53,206 nt of DNA from Paenibacillus maysiensis (GTDB lineage Bacteria > Bacillota > Bacilli > Paenibacillales > Paenibacillaceae): the NCBI RefSeq assembly GCF_000520815.1, contig NZ_ASRY01000014.1, positions 1-53,206 of the forward strand, in the 5' to 3' direction. Below, in pieces: positions 8,905-18,545 of this stretch. A program made the position numbers and the translations under genes. A model generated the notes under the pieces. That model saw only the letters and a list, made by a program, of their open reading frames with translations, was not told the DNA's origin and did not search any database. Each line of letters starts with the position of its first letter. The stretch's first letter is position 1.

Positions 8905-8930
8905 AATTCACTTTTGTAACTAAAGTAATT
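8905..8930. promoter_or_regulatory. Inverted repeat, candidate response-regulator operator
   Basis: AATT-C-ACTTT, a 7-base spacer, then AAAGT-AATT forms a near-perfect dyad overlapping the last bases of the regulator gene and about 85-110 bases ahead of the transporter start. AT-rich dyads or repeats at this distance are usual targets of CitB/MalR-type regulators. No T-run follows, so it is unlikely to be a terminator. Confidence 0.4.
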
Positions 8931-9648
8931 AAAGGCAGCCTAAATTATAACCGGCCATGATTTCTTCTGCCTGCGGCAAAATACGATATTGGTAAACAGG
9001 TCGTCCGATGGTACCATAGATGGTTTCCATGGCAAGCACCTCAATCTCCGTCAAAAAAGTCAGATATTTGCGTATAGACACCCTGGATATCCCTGTACTC
9101 TCTGCAATATCCTCGGTGGAAAATAGCATCGGTTTATGCTGCCGGATACAATTCCATATCATAGCCAGCGTTGACTTTGTTATCCCTTTGGGCAGTCGGG
9201 CCAAATCCTTAGTCGAGCTTTTATGATACAGGAGACGGTCCAGCTCCTCCTGTGAAAGCAAGCTGCGTTCACGCACGATGCTAATATGCTCCCGGTAACC
9301 CGTAAGTGCCTCCAGAAAGCGATTAAAGTGGAACGGCTTAATCAAATAATCCATCGCGCCAAAATTCATCGCTTTTTTGACACTGTTCATATCACTTGCA
9401 GCTGAAATCACGATGACGTCCGCATTCACTCCCGTCTCCCGTATGAATGACAGCAAATCAAGGCCATTGCTTTCCTGCATATATACATCTAGTAAAATCA
9501 GATCAATTGCTCGTTCAGCCAAAAATTCCTTGGCCTCTTCCACAGAAGAAGCCCAACCTCCACATTGAAAACCCTCTACCTGCTCCATGTATTTGCGGTT
9601 AAATTCCGCAACCATCGGATCATCTTCTACAATCAGGACATTAATCAT
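8929..9648 (-). CDS. CitB/MalR-family response regulator (malate two-component system)
   Basis: The receiver domain begins MINVLIVEDDPMVAEFNRKY, with the phospho-acceptor Asp in LILLDVYM and the conserved Lys in YLIKPF. A C-terminal helix-turn-helix follows (STEDIAESTGISRVSIRKYL) of the CitT/DctR/MalR class. The N-terminus could be at 9657, 9654 or 9648; only 9648 is well spaced from GGGGA. The gene overlaps the 3' end of the sensor kinase, the usual arrangement for this pair. It probably activates the downstream transporter and malic enzyme in response to external dicarboxylate. Confidence 0.93.
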   Translation of the reverse strand: MINVLIVEDDPMVAEFNRKYMEQVEGFQCGGWASSVEEAKEFLAERAIDLILLDVYMQESNGLDLLSFIRETGVNADVIVISAASDMNSVKKAMNFGAMDYLIKPFHFNRFLEALTGYREHISIVRERSLLSQEELDRLLYHKSSTKDLARLPKGITKSTLAMIWNCIRQHKPMLFSTEDIAESTGISRVSIRKYLTFLTEIEVLAMETIYGTIGRPVYQYRILPQAEEIMAGYNLGCL

Positions 9649-11311
9649 ATTCATCATTCCCCGTTATAATATATGGAATCATAATCTGAAAACAGCACCC
9701 TTGCTCGGCCGGAATCAGCTTTATGGTTCCTTTTAATCTTTTTACGCTTTGCATCACCAGATAAAGTCCCATTCCCCGTGAATCTCCCTTGGTTGAAAAA
9801 TCTTTTTCAAATATCGTTTCCACGAGACTTCCCGGTATACCCGGACCATTGTCACACATTACACATGTCAGACAGCCGTTCTTCTGATCTTTCTCATAAT
9901 AGAAGGACAGGGTTATCCACTTATGGTCCAGAGATTCCATTGCCTCCACTGCATTATCGAACAGATTTCCAAGTATGGTTATCAATTCATGAATAGTTTG
10001 GGTTCGATCGGTTTCAGGCAAGTGACTGCCTGGAGTCAATTCGAAGCTCACCCCAACCTCTCTGGCCCGGCTTAGCTTCCCCAAAACAAAGCCCGCCATC
10101 ACCGGGTCCCTGATCTGCCGGGTAATCGAGCCAATCTCCACTTGATGATGCTCAACGGCATCCATGATGTAATGCTCCAGCTTATCGTACATTCGCAAAT
10201 GTACCATCCCCATAATGACATGCAGCTTGTTCATAAATTCGTGAGCCTGTGCACGTAGCGCCTCCGTGTACAGGGACACACCTGTCAAACGCTCGGCAAG
10301 CCGGTTTACCTCCGTTTTATCCCGAAAGGTTACAATTGCTCCCACGATTTCCCCTTTGACCCGTATCGGAACACTGGTGGTGAGCAAGGTTATTCCCCCA
10401 AGCTCCATGTCCTCATCCATTCGTGGAGTGCCTGCCGCCAAAACCTCTTGTAATCGAAAAGCGGACAAATAAGCGTTAATCTCCTGCCCTGAAGACGAGA
10501 TATCCTCAATTCCCGCTTGCCTGAGCAGACGAATTGCTTCCGCATTCATCAGTATGATACGGCTGGACTCATCCACCGCAATGACTCCTTCCTTGATGGA
10601 TTGCAGCATAGCACTGCGTTCCTCCAGCAAGCGTGCGATTTCCGGTGGCTCCAGACCAACCAGCATACTTTTGATTTTACGGGCCAGCACCACAGCACCT
10701 CCAGTGCCGATCAGCATCCCGATACCAATAGCGATAGCAATAAGCCGGTAGTTCCCCACCTGAGCCCGCTCTACATCCTGTAAAGAAATACCAACGACAA
10801 TTGCGCCTACCTGCTTGCCTGTAGAACTGAATACGGGAGAAAAGGCTCGCATGGACAAGCCCAGCGTTCCCTTCGCAACAGACACGCTCTCATGACCATG
10901 AAGTGCAGTGTATTCATCTCCCCCGACAAAGGCTTTGCCGATCTTCCTTACATCCGGGTGTGTTTTACGAATCCCCTTCATGTCCATAACGACGACAAAC
11001 TGAATGTGATTAGCCGATGAAACACTCTCCACATACTCCTGCATGGGCGGAGACGACCCGGACTGTTGCAAATGCTCGACAATAAGCGGCGTATGGGCGA
11101 GTGTACGCGCGATGGACATCGCTTTTTCCTCTAGCCCCATTTCAGTTTCATACTCAACTCTCTCTGCGAATAACAAAGTTACAGGCAGGAGCACCAGTGC
11201 CATAACCAGACAAACCAGCAGCGTAATCAGCCCTCTGAGCTTGAATAGCGGTTTACCCCGACGAAGCTTAGGCTGTGACTTTTCGATAGAACTCACCCTT
11301 TCACACTTCAT
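9641..11311 (-). CDS. Sensor histidine kinase, CitS/DcuS/MalK family
   Basis: This membrane kinase of about 556 residues begins with a basic N-terminus and a first transmembrane helix (LITLLVCLVMALVLLPVTLL). An extracytoplasmic PAS/sCACHE-like sensor of about 130 residues follows, then a second helix (LIAIAIGIGMLIGTGGAVVL), a cytoplasmic PAS domain (ILMNAEAIRLL), an SpoOB-type phosphorylation segment (ALRAQAHEFMNKLHVI, with the His before EF) and a HATPase_c domain with NLFDNAVEAME, DNGPGI and RGMGLYLV. The start is uncertain: ATG at 11311 lacks a clear ribosome site and a TTG at 11344 is also in frame. It is predicted to sense malate or a related dicarboxylate. Confidence 0.92.
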   Translation of the reverse strand: MKCERVSSIEKSQPKLRRGKPLFKLRGLITLLVCLVMALVLLPVTLLFAERVEYETEMGLEEKAMSIARTLAHTPLIVEHLQQSGSSPPMQEYVESVSSANHIQFVVVMDMKGIRKTHPDVRKIGKAFVGGDEYTALHGHESVSVAKGTLGLSMRAFSPVFSSTGKQVGAIVVGISLQDVERAQVGNYRLIAIAIGIGMLIGTGGAVVLARKIKSMLVGLEPPEIARLLEERSAMLQSIKEGVIAVDESSRIILMNAEAIRLLRQAGIEDISSSGQEINAYLSAFRLQEVLAAGTPRMDEDMELGGITLLTTSVPIRVKGEIVGAIVTFRDKTEVNRLAERLTGVSLYTEALRAQAHEFMNKLHVIMGMVHLRMYDKLEHYIMDAVEHHQVEIGSITRQIRDPVMAGFVLGKLSRAREVGVSFELTPGSHLPETDRTQTIHELITILGNLFDNAVEAMESLDHKWITLSFYYEKDQKNGCLTCVMCDNGPGIPGSLVETIFEKDFSTKGDSRGMGLYLVMQSVKRLKGTIKLIPAEQGCCFQIMIPYIITGNDEYD

Positions 11312-11426
11312 GTTAAATCTAAATAGTCCAATATGCTTATACAAAAATGGTTATGTATGTGTTTACGTGAATTTGCATAGCTATAATATCATACAGCTTC
11401 ATTCTACTCTTTCGCTATAACAAAAT

Positions 11427-11460
11427 AGGGAACTATTCCGTAATTACGGAACAGTTCCCT
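11427..11460 (-). terminator. Terminator after dnaJ
   Basis: GGGAACTRTTCCGT-AATT-ACGGAAYAGTTCCC makes an almost perfect 14-bp stem about 40 bases after the dnaJ stop. On the minus strand a T-rich stretch (TATTTTGTT) follows. It separates the heat-shock operon from the malate two-component system. Confidence 0.75.
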
Positions 11461-11497
11461 CCGATTCATGGTTGAAGCTCCGCGATTCTAGCTTAGC

Positions 11498-12628
11498 TTA
11501 GTCGCCTCGGAAGGCGCGCTTCACACGGTCAAAAAAGGATTGCTCATTCTCATGTGTCTGCTCACCGCTAAGCGAAGAGAACTGACGCAGCAATTCCTTC
11601 TGTTCCTCGCTCAGCTTGCTAGGCGTGACCACGACCACCTTAATATGCTGGTCGCCCTGACCTACGCCACGCAGTTTTGGCACACCCTTGCCTTTAAGAC
11701 GGAAGTATGTTCCTGTTTGCGTACCAGCAGGAACCTTCAGCTTCACTTTCTCGGTCAGCGTCGGAATTTCAACTTCATCTCCCAATGCCGCCTGCGAGAA
11801 CGTTAGCGGAATTTCGCAGTAAATATCGTCTCCCTCACGCTCAAAGAAATCATGCGACTTCACACGGAAAACGACATACAGATCACCTGCCGGTCCACCG
11901 TTGACACCGCCTTCGCCCTCACCGTTGATACGCATTTGCGCACCGTCATCCACACCTGCCGGAATGCGGATATGAATTTTACGCTGCTTGCGCACACGAC
12001 CAGAACCGCTACAAGTGGTGCATTTCTCTTTGATGATTTTACCGGAGCCGCCGCAGTTGGAGCATGCGCGACGATTAACCATCCGGCCAAACGGTGTATT
12101 CTGCACCACTTCTTCTTGTCCGCTACCCTTGCAGACGGAACAGGTTTGTGGTTGAGTACCCTTTTTGGCTCCCGTACCATGACACGTATCACACGTTTCC
12201 GTGCGCTCAATGTTAATGTCGGTTTCCTTGCCGAATACAGCTTCCTTGAATTCGATCGTCATTGTATATTGAAGATCATTACCACGCTGCGGTGCATTCG
12301 GGTCACGTCGACCATTGCCGCCACCGCCAAAAAACATATCAAAAATGTCACCAAATCCGCCACCAAAGTCGGCTCCACCACCGAAGCCGCCTCCCATGCC
12401 CTGATTCGGGTCTACATGACCGTATTGATCGTATCTTGCCCGCTTCTGACCATCACTGAGAACGTCATAAGCCTCTTTCACTTCTTTAAATTTGGTTTCC
12501 GCGTCCGCAGCCTTGTTCACGTCCGGATGATACTGACGCGCCAGCTTACGGTAAGCCTTTTTAACATCTTCATCCGAAGCGCCCTTCGCGACGCCCAGCA
12601 CCTCATAATAATCGCGCTTATCAGCCAA
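11498..12628 (-). CDS. dnaJ: Molecular chaperone DnaJ
   Basis: This is the Hsp40 co-chaperone that stimulates DnaK ATPase. The J-domain has HPD at residues 34-36, followed by a Gly/Phe-rich linker and four zinc-binding CxxCxGxG repeats ([32 protein letters not shown]), then the C-terminal client domain. Length from the TTG at 12628 is 376 residues, as expected. I chose TTG because GGGGGTGG precedes it and the protein then begins (M)[11 protein letters not shown]. The longer upstream frame reads unrelated residues. It is last in the hrcA operon, 247 bases after dnaK; that gap contains a small GCAGC/GCTGC hairpin at 12798-12810. Confidence 0.97.
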   Translation of the reverse strand: MADKRDYYEVLGVAKGASDEDVKKAYRKLARQYHPDVNKAADAETKFKEVKEAYDVLSDGQKRARYDQYGHVDPNQGMGGGFGGGADFGGGFGDIFDMFFGGGGNGRRDPNAPQRGNDLQYTMTIEFKEAVFGKETDINIERTETCDTCHGTGAKKGTQPQTCSVCKGSGQEEVVQNTPFGRMVNRRACSNCGGSGKIIKEKCTTCSGSGRVRKQRKIHIRIPAGVDDGAQMRINGEGEGGVNGGPAGDLYVVFRVKSHDFFEREGDDIYCEIPLTFSQAALGDEVEIPTLTEKVKLKVPAGTQTGTYFRLKGKGVPKLRGVGQGDQHIKVVVVTPSKLSEEQKELLRQFSSLSGEQTHENEQSFFDRVKRAFRGD

Positions 12629-12875
12629 TGTTCCACCCCCATGCCTACAACGTGTCTGCACTACATATAAAAGGAAAGCCAAAGGCACGGGATGACCCGG
12701 CTTTGACCTTCCCATCATTTCAAGGCAGTACAACCCGTAATATGCTTATTTATTCTGAAAATAACTGTTACCCATAGGCTAATCGTTATTTATCAAGGCA
12801 GCTACGCTGCTTCTTTTCATTCAGTATATTATAACGCACCGGTGTACCGTAATGCTACCACTACCGATTCGTGGC

Positions 12876-14735
<1,860 letters not shown>

Positions 14736-14805
14736 TCAGTATATGCGAGGCCCTCAGGCCAAAATAGTTAAAGCAAACGATTTATTGCTAATGTATATTA
14801 AAAAG

Positions 14806-15378
14806 CTACATGCTCACTTTTACCATAGCCGGACGAAGCACCTTGTCCTTCAGCATGTATCCTTTTTGCACCTCTTCAACGACGATGCCTTCCTCATGCT
14901 CTTCGCTTTCCACCTGCATAATCGCCTGATGGAAATCAGGGTTAAACGGTTGGCCCACCGCATTCATGGCCGTCACTCCCTCAGCCTGAAGCACGCTCTC
15001 AAACTGACGGAAGATCATCTCCACACCTTTGGTGAATGACTCAGCCTCCGCTCCTTGCGGTGCTGTTACCAGCGCACGCTCGAAGTTATCCAGAACAGGC
15101 ACCAATTCGGTAACCAGTTTCATGGATGCATATTTGGCAAGGTCCTCTTTCTCTTTTAGCGTACGACGGCGAAAATTATCAAAATCTGCCTGTGCACGTA
15201 AAAACCGCTGTTGATTCTCTTCTGCCTCCACGCGAAGCTTAGCCAACTCTGTATCACCCTCCTGGGCTTCCAATGCTGCCGCTTCGTTCACCGGCTCTTC
15301 CTGCTGGTTCGTCTCAGTGGCTTCCTCTGTGCTTACATTTTGTTGTTTTTCTTCTTGGAACGCTTGTTCTTTCTTCAA
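14806..15378 (-). CDS. grpE: Nucleotide exchange factor GrpE
   Basis: GrpE releases ADP from DnaK. The 190-residue protein has a long acidic, Gln/Glu-rich N-terminus, a coiled-coil region (ENQQRFLRAQADFDNFRRRT) and the C-terminal beta domain ending VLRPAMVKVSM. The start is a TTG at 15378 placed nine bases after AAGGAGG; no in-frame ATG is available before the conserved region. A strong hairpin lies between its start and hrcA. Confidence 0.96.
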   Translation of the reverse strand: MKKEQAFQEEKQQNVSTEEATETNQQEEPVNEAAALEAQEGDTELAKLRVEAEENQQRFLRAQADFDNFRRRTLKEKEDLAKYASMKLVTELVPVLDNFERALVTAPQGAEAESFTKGVEMIFRQFESVLQAEGVTAMNAVGQPFNPDFHQAIMQVESEEHEEGIVVEEVQKGYMLKDKVLRPAMVKVSM

Positions 15379-15455
15379 AATGTTTCACCTCCTTCAAGTC
15401 ATAACGCACTTCAGTTCAAATTGCTGTTACTTTGCAAAAACACGCAGCAATGCAC

Positions 15456-15487
15456 CCGCGCAGGATACATACCGTATCCCGGCGCGG
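15456..15487 (-). other. Strong intercistronic hairpin between hrcA and grpE
   Basis: CCGCGC-A-GGATAC-ATACC-GTATCC-CG-GCGCGG forms a GC-rich two-part stem with a five-base loop and no T-run. In B. subtilis the dnaK operon mRNA is processed between hrcA and grpE and a stem-loop protects the downstream mRNA. This hairpin is in the same position and could do the same job; that role is inferred. Confidence 0.6.
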
Positions 15488-15519
15488 ACTTGTAGCACCG
15501 CAACATGTGCAGTCTTATT

Positions 15520-16551
15520 CTATTTAAACCGCTGCGTGAGCATTGCGGTCAAATCCTTAGACAGGATGCCCAAAATATTAATAACTCTCGCATACTCCAT
15601 CCGTGTCGGACCCAGTATACCTATTGTGCCCAACGCTTCGCCATCTACTGCATACGTCGCGGTGATCAGACTGCAATTGGCAAATGCTTCATGATCATTT
15701 TCTGTCCCGATGCGGACTTGAATTTCGGGCGCTCCGGCGACAGGCATCATCAGCTTAAGCAGGGTCGGTGTTTCCTCCAGCAGATCGAGAATATGTTTGA
15801 CCTTTTCAACATCCTTAAATTCAGGCTGATTTAGCATGTTCGTCGCACCGCTCAAATACAAGCGCTGATCCGATTCATTATCCAGTGCTTTATCCAGCAC
15901 CTTCATAGCGTCCTCAAAATGAGACACATGCTTTTCCATCTCCTGACCAAGCGCAGTGTAAAGACGTGATTTAAGCTGATAAATCGGCACGCCGACCAGC
16001 TTGTTGTTCAGCAAATTCACAACCTTCTCCATCTCGGAAATCGAAATTCCCGGCGGAATATCCACTGTCTTGTTCTCCACCTGACCGGTATTGGTCACGA
16101 TAATCGCCACAGCAGTTGTTTCGTTGAGTGGCAATAGCTGAAAATGACGCAATGAAGTATGAAAAACCTCCGGCCCAAGCAGGATGGAAGTATAATTGGT
16201 CATATGGGACAAAATACCAGATGCGTGCTGGATTACTTGTTCCATTGCATTCAGCTTTTCGGCGTAAAAGGCTTTTAGTTCCCGCGTTTCCATAGGCTTC
16301 AGCGTATCCAGTGGTACCAAATGGTCCACATAATAGCGGTAGCCTTTATGAGATGGGATGCGTCCCGCAGAAGTATGGGGTTGCTCCAGATAGCCCTGTT
16401 CCTCTAAATCCGACATTTCATTACGGATCGTGGCGGGGCTGAATCCGACATCCTGCCTTTTGGATATGCTGCGGGAACCCACTGGCTCAGCCGAACGAAT
16501 GTAGTCATCAATAATCGCATTCAGAATGAGTCTCTGACGTTCGGTTAACAA
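15520..16551 (-). CDS. hrcA: Heat-inducible transcription repressor HrcA
   Basis: HrcA represses the class I heat-shock operons by binding CIRCE. The 343-residue protein has an N-terminal winged helix (LTERQRLILNAIIDDYIRSA ... SPATIRNEMSDLEEQGYL) and the usual GAF-like and dimerisation regions, ending with the conserved ILGPTRMEYARVI. The start is TTG at 16551 preceded by AAGGGGGG. It is first in hrcA-grpE-dnaK-dnaJ, with a perfect CIRCE 53 bases upstream, so it controls its own synthesis and is expected to respond to GroEL availability. Confidence 0.97.
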   Translation of the reverse strand: MLTERQRLILNAIIDDYIRSAEPVGSRSISKRQDVGFSPATIRNEMSDLEEQGYLEQPHTSAGRIPSHKGYRYYVDHLVPLDTLKPMETRELKAFYAEKLNAMEQVIQHASGILSHMTNYTSILLGPEVFHTSLRHFQLLPLNETTAVAIIVTNTGQVENKTVDIPPGISISEMEKVVNLLNNKLVGVPIYQLKSRLYTALGQEMEKHVSHFEDAMKVLDKALDNESDQRLYLSGATNMLNQPEFKDVEKVKHILDLLEETPTLLKLMMPVAGAPEIQVRIGTENDHEAFANCSLITATYAVDGEALGTIGILGPTRMEYARVINILGILSKDLTAMLTQRFK

Positions 16552-16603
16552 GCGAATCCCCCCTTATGTTTATCCATAATAGCATGATTGTTCAATGGAA
16601 TCA

Positions 16604-16630
16604 TTAGCACTCGTTCGCGATGAGTGCTAA
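16604..16630. promoter_or_regulatory. CIRCE operator (HrcA binding site)
   Basis: TTAGCACTC, a nine-base spacer, then GAGTGCTAA: a perfect match to the CIRCE consensus. It lies just downstream of the predicted -10 box of the hrcA operon, so repressor binding would block initiation. Confidence 0.97.
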
Positions 16631-16641
16631 CCGATAATACA

Positions 16642-16671
16642 AAAATACCAAACCGACCGGATCATTGTCAA
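16642..16671 (-). promoter_or_regulatory. Sigma-A promoter of the hrcA operon
   Basis: On the minus strand, a perfect -35 TTGACA (16666-16671), an 18-base spacer and -10 TATTTT (16642-16647). Transcription would begin within or just before CIRCE. Confidence 0.75.
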
Positions 16672-16736
16672 GTCAGATCCGTATTTTCAATTACATAAGC
16701 TGAACTTTAAAGTTTCTTATTGTGCCACTGCGCAGT

Positions 16737-16854
16737 CGGATGGTGCTTCCCATCGCCACCGCCCCCGGATTTCTTGAATAAAGCTTATAATTGGGTAGAA
16801 ATCCGGGGACAAAAGCGACCGCTTCGCTTGTACAGCACCATTCCGCCTACTCCG
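16737..16854. repeat. Palindromic dispersed repeat, copy 1
   Basis: A large imperfect palindrome. The outer arms CGGATGGTGCT (16737-16747) and AGCACCATTCCG (16834-16845) pair. An inner 11-bp perfect stem, CCCCGGATTTC (16763-16773) with GAAATCCGGGG (16798-16808), closes a 24-base loop. A tail ending CTACTCCG follows. It is related to the copy at 19799 in the same orientation: shared blocks are GGATGG, ATCGC, CCCCCGGATTT, AAATCCGGGG, GCGA-CGCT and ACTCCG. It has no ORF and no terminal transposon features. It sits between the hrcA promoter and an AT-rich orphan gene. Confidence 0.8.
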
Positions 16855-16905
16855 TTTTATGTTCATTTTTCGAATTCAACTTATAAAGCTTTAAAATATA
16901 TCAAT

Positions 16906-17775
16906 TCAAAAGTAATTATCAATATTACTTGCGTTGAAATAGCCCAATTTTAATTTACTAACTATTTGGTCTTCCATTAAATTATTTACAATAATTTCTC
17001 TTTCGAGATTCTCCAGCCAAGCAATTTTCATGCGTTTCATAAAAATAGTCAACAAAAATTGAAGTAGTATTACAATAATGACCATAACTAAACCATCAAA
17101 AATTTGTTTCCACAATATATTATTAAAATTGTAATTTGTACAAATATAACTTGTTAGCAATAAAGTCATTATGAGTTTAAGCAAATCACTAAATAAAAGC
17201 CTGATAATAATTATCAAGAGCTTTTCATGAAGCTTATGGGCTTCAATTCTTTTTTCAGAATTCACATCGGTAGATGAATGCTCTTCAAATTCCCCTTTCC
17301 TATGCGGATCAATTATAAGCTTGCAAGTAGGTACTGTTTCAAATAAATACCGTATACAATATAGAATAAAATATAGAATAAACAAAAAATTTTTCGAGTG
17401 AAATAGAAAATATGCATTTGATCCTAAAAATGATATAAGCATAATTAGCTGATATCTCCACAAAATTTTTAATCCTTTTATATCAATTGAACTGGTTGGG
17501 GAACCATACTTCTTTATTTTTCCTTGCCTATAATAACTGTTAAAAAAGTCGAAAAGCGTAATTGCTGTATTACCGAATAGTACATACCCAATTAAAACAG
17601 TCTTCCAATTTTTTTGAATAGCTGCGATATCTGGATATATCCAATAAGCAAGGCCCATAACTGCCAAAAGCAAAGTCCAATTAGTAATACCACTTGAAAT
17701 AATTTTTTGCCGCTCTCTTTCCTGTAGTCTGTTAACATAATCAAGCCAGTCTTTTTGTAATTTCATTCTTTCCAT
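16906..17775 (-). CDS. Orphan multi-pass membrane protein
   Basis: This 289-residue protein of unknown family has about six hydrophobic segments (near residues 31-47, 58-80, 105-126, 128-145, 188-208 and 220-245). It has a charged N-terminal helix, a cytoplasmic-looking loop rich in Lys/Glu/His between segments 4 and 5, and a basic, amphipathic C-terminal tail. The DNA is visibly more AT-rich than its neighbours and codon use favours A/T endings, suggesting recent transfer. I start at the ATG at 17775; an upstream GTG at 17793 and an ATG at 17766 are alternatives. It interrupts the hemW-hrcA neighbourhood. No known motif is seen, so no function is proposed. Confidence 0.7.
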   Translation of the reverse strand: MERMKLQKDWLDYVNRLQERERQKIISSGITNWTLLLAVMGLAYWIYPDIAAIQKNWKTVLIGYVLFGNTAITLFDFFNSYYRQGKIKKYGSPTSSIDIKGLKILWRYQLIMLISFLGSNAYFLFHSKNFLFILYFILYCIRYLFETVPTCKLIIDPHRKGEFEEHSSTDVNSEKRIEAHKLHEKLLIIIIRLLFSDLLKLIMTLLLTSYICTNYNFNNILWKQIFDGLVMVIIVILLQFLLTIFMKRMKIAWLENLEREIIVNNLMEDQIVSKLKLGYFNASNIDNYF

Positions 17776-17881
17776 TGATGTTAGGCCCTTCACTTAAAAT
17801 TAGCACAAAAATAAACCTTACCTTTTTGACTTCAACGATTGCACCTGTACTGAGACGAATCGCTGAATCACTATCCGTGGC

Positions 17882-17918
17882 ACAAAAACGAACTGACCTG
17901 ATATGCTCAGGTCAGTTC
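17882..17918 (-). terminator. Terminator overlapping the GNAT gene stop
   Basis: GAACTGACCTGA-TATGC-TCAGGTCAGTTC is a perfect 12-bp stem; on the minus strand it is followed by GTTTTTG. It includes the stop codon of the acetyltransferase gene. Confidence 0.88.
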
Positions 17919-18388
17919 AGCATTTTCAACACCGCAATTTCATCACAATTGTTTTGTTTACTACAGTTAATGCAATCAGTCCATACCTTTTCAGGGAAAA
18001 TCTCTTTGTTTACCACATCAAACCCGTTTTTTATAAAAAAGGAGACCTCGTAGGTCAAAGCCATAATTTTAGGGATACGCTGTCGCCGCGCTTCTATAAT
18101 GAGGCCCTCTACGAGCTTGGAGCCGATGCCCATGCCTTTATGTCCTTCAGAAATACCAAGTGAGCGAATCTCTACCAAATCATCACCCAGTTTGCATAAA
18201 GAACCACAACCGACGACTTCGCCGTCCACTTCTGCCACAATAAACAGCTCCAGTTGGCGCATAAGCACTTCCCTTGAACGTGGCAGCATTATTCCTCGCT
18301 CTGCATAGCCGCTAATCATTTGATATAAAGGCTCCACATCCTCAGGAACCGCACTTCTGCACAATACATCTTTACACACTGAAGCCAT
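17912..18388 (-). CDS. GNAT family N-acetyltransferase (ArgA-like)
   Basis: This 158-residue acetyl-CoA-dependent transferase has core motif A visible as SLGISEGHKGMGIGSKLVEG, with the pyrophosphate-binding QxxGxG/A-type turn, and an N-terminal CRSAVPEDVEPLYQMI beta-alpha unit. The C-terminal CINCSKQNNCDE with three Cys resembles the short single-domain N-acetylglutamate synthase-like proteins of Firmicutes and Actinobacteria, so arginine biosynthesis is possible but unproven. The start at 18388 follows AGGAGGAG; the longer frame to 18463 reads non-conserved residues. It lies downstream of hemW on the same strand. Confidence 0.85.
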   Translation of the reverse strand: MASVCKDVLCRSAVPEDVEPLYQMISGYAERGIMLPRSREVLMRQLELFIVAEVDGEVVGCGSLCKLGDDLVEIRSLGISEGHKGMGIGSKLVEGLIIEARRQRIPKIMALTYEVSFFIKNGFDVVNKEIFPEKVWTDCINCSKQNNCDEIAVLKMLN

Positions 18389-18545
18389 CTTGCTCTCCTC
18401 CTGCCGCTTGCCGCATATAATGAATAAATATACAACATTGCGCATAGAATCGCAATACTTCATTTACCCTGCCGTGACAGAATTGTGTTATAAAATGAAT
18501 GTCCCCGCTTATGGTCTGCAAACGTACCGTTTTGTAGCCTACGAC

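Noticed and set aside
11852..12670. A 272-codon plus-strand frame opposite dnaJ
   Set aside because: Antisense shadow created by Gly/Cys-rich dnaJ codons; no motif.
12798..12810. GCAGC-TAC-GCTGC between dnaK and dnaJ as an attenuator
   Set aside because: Five-base stem with a three-base loop and no T-run; cannot be separated from chance.
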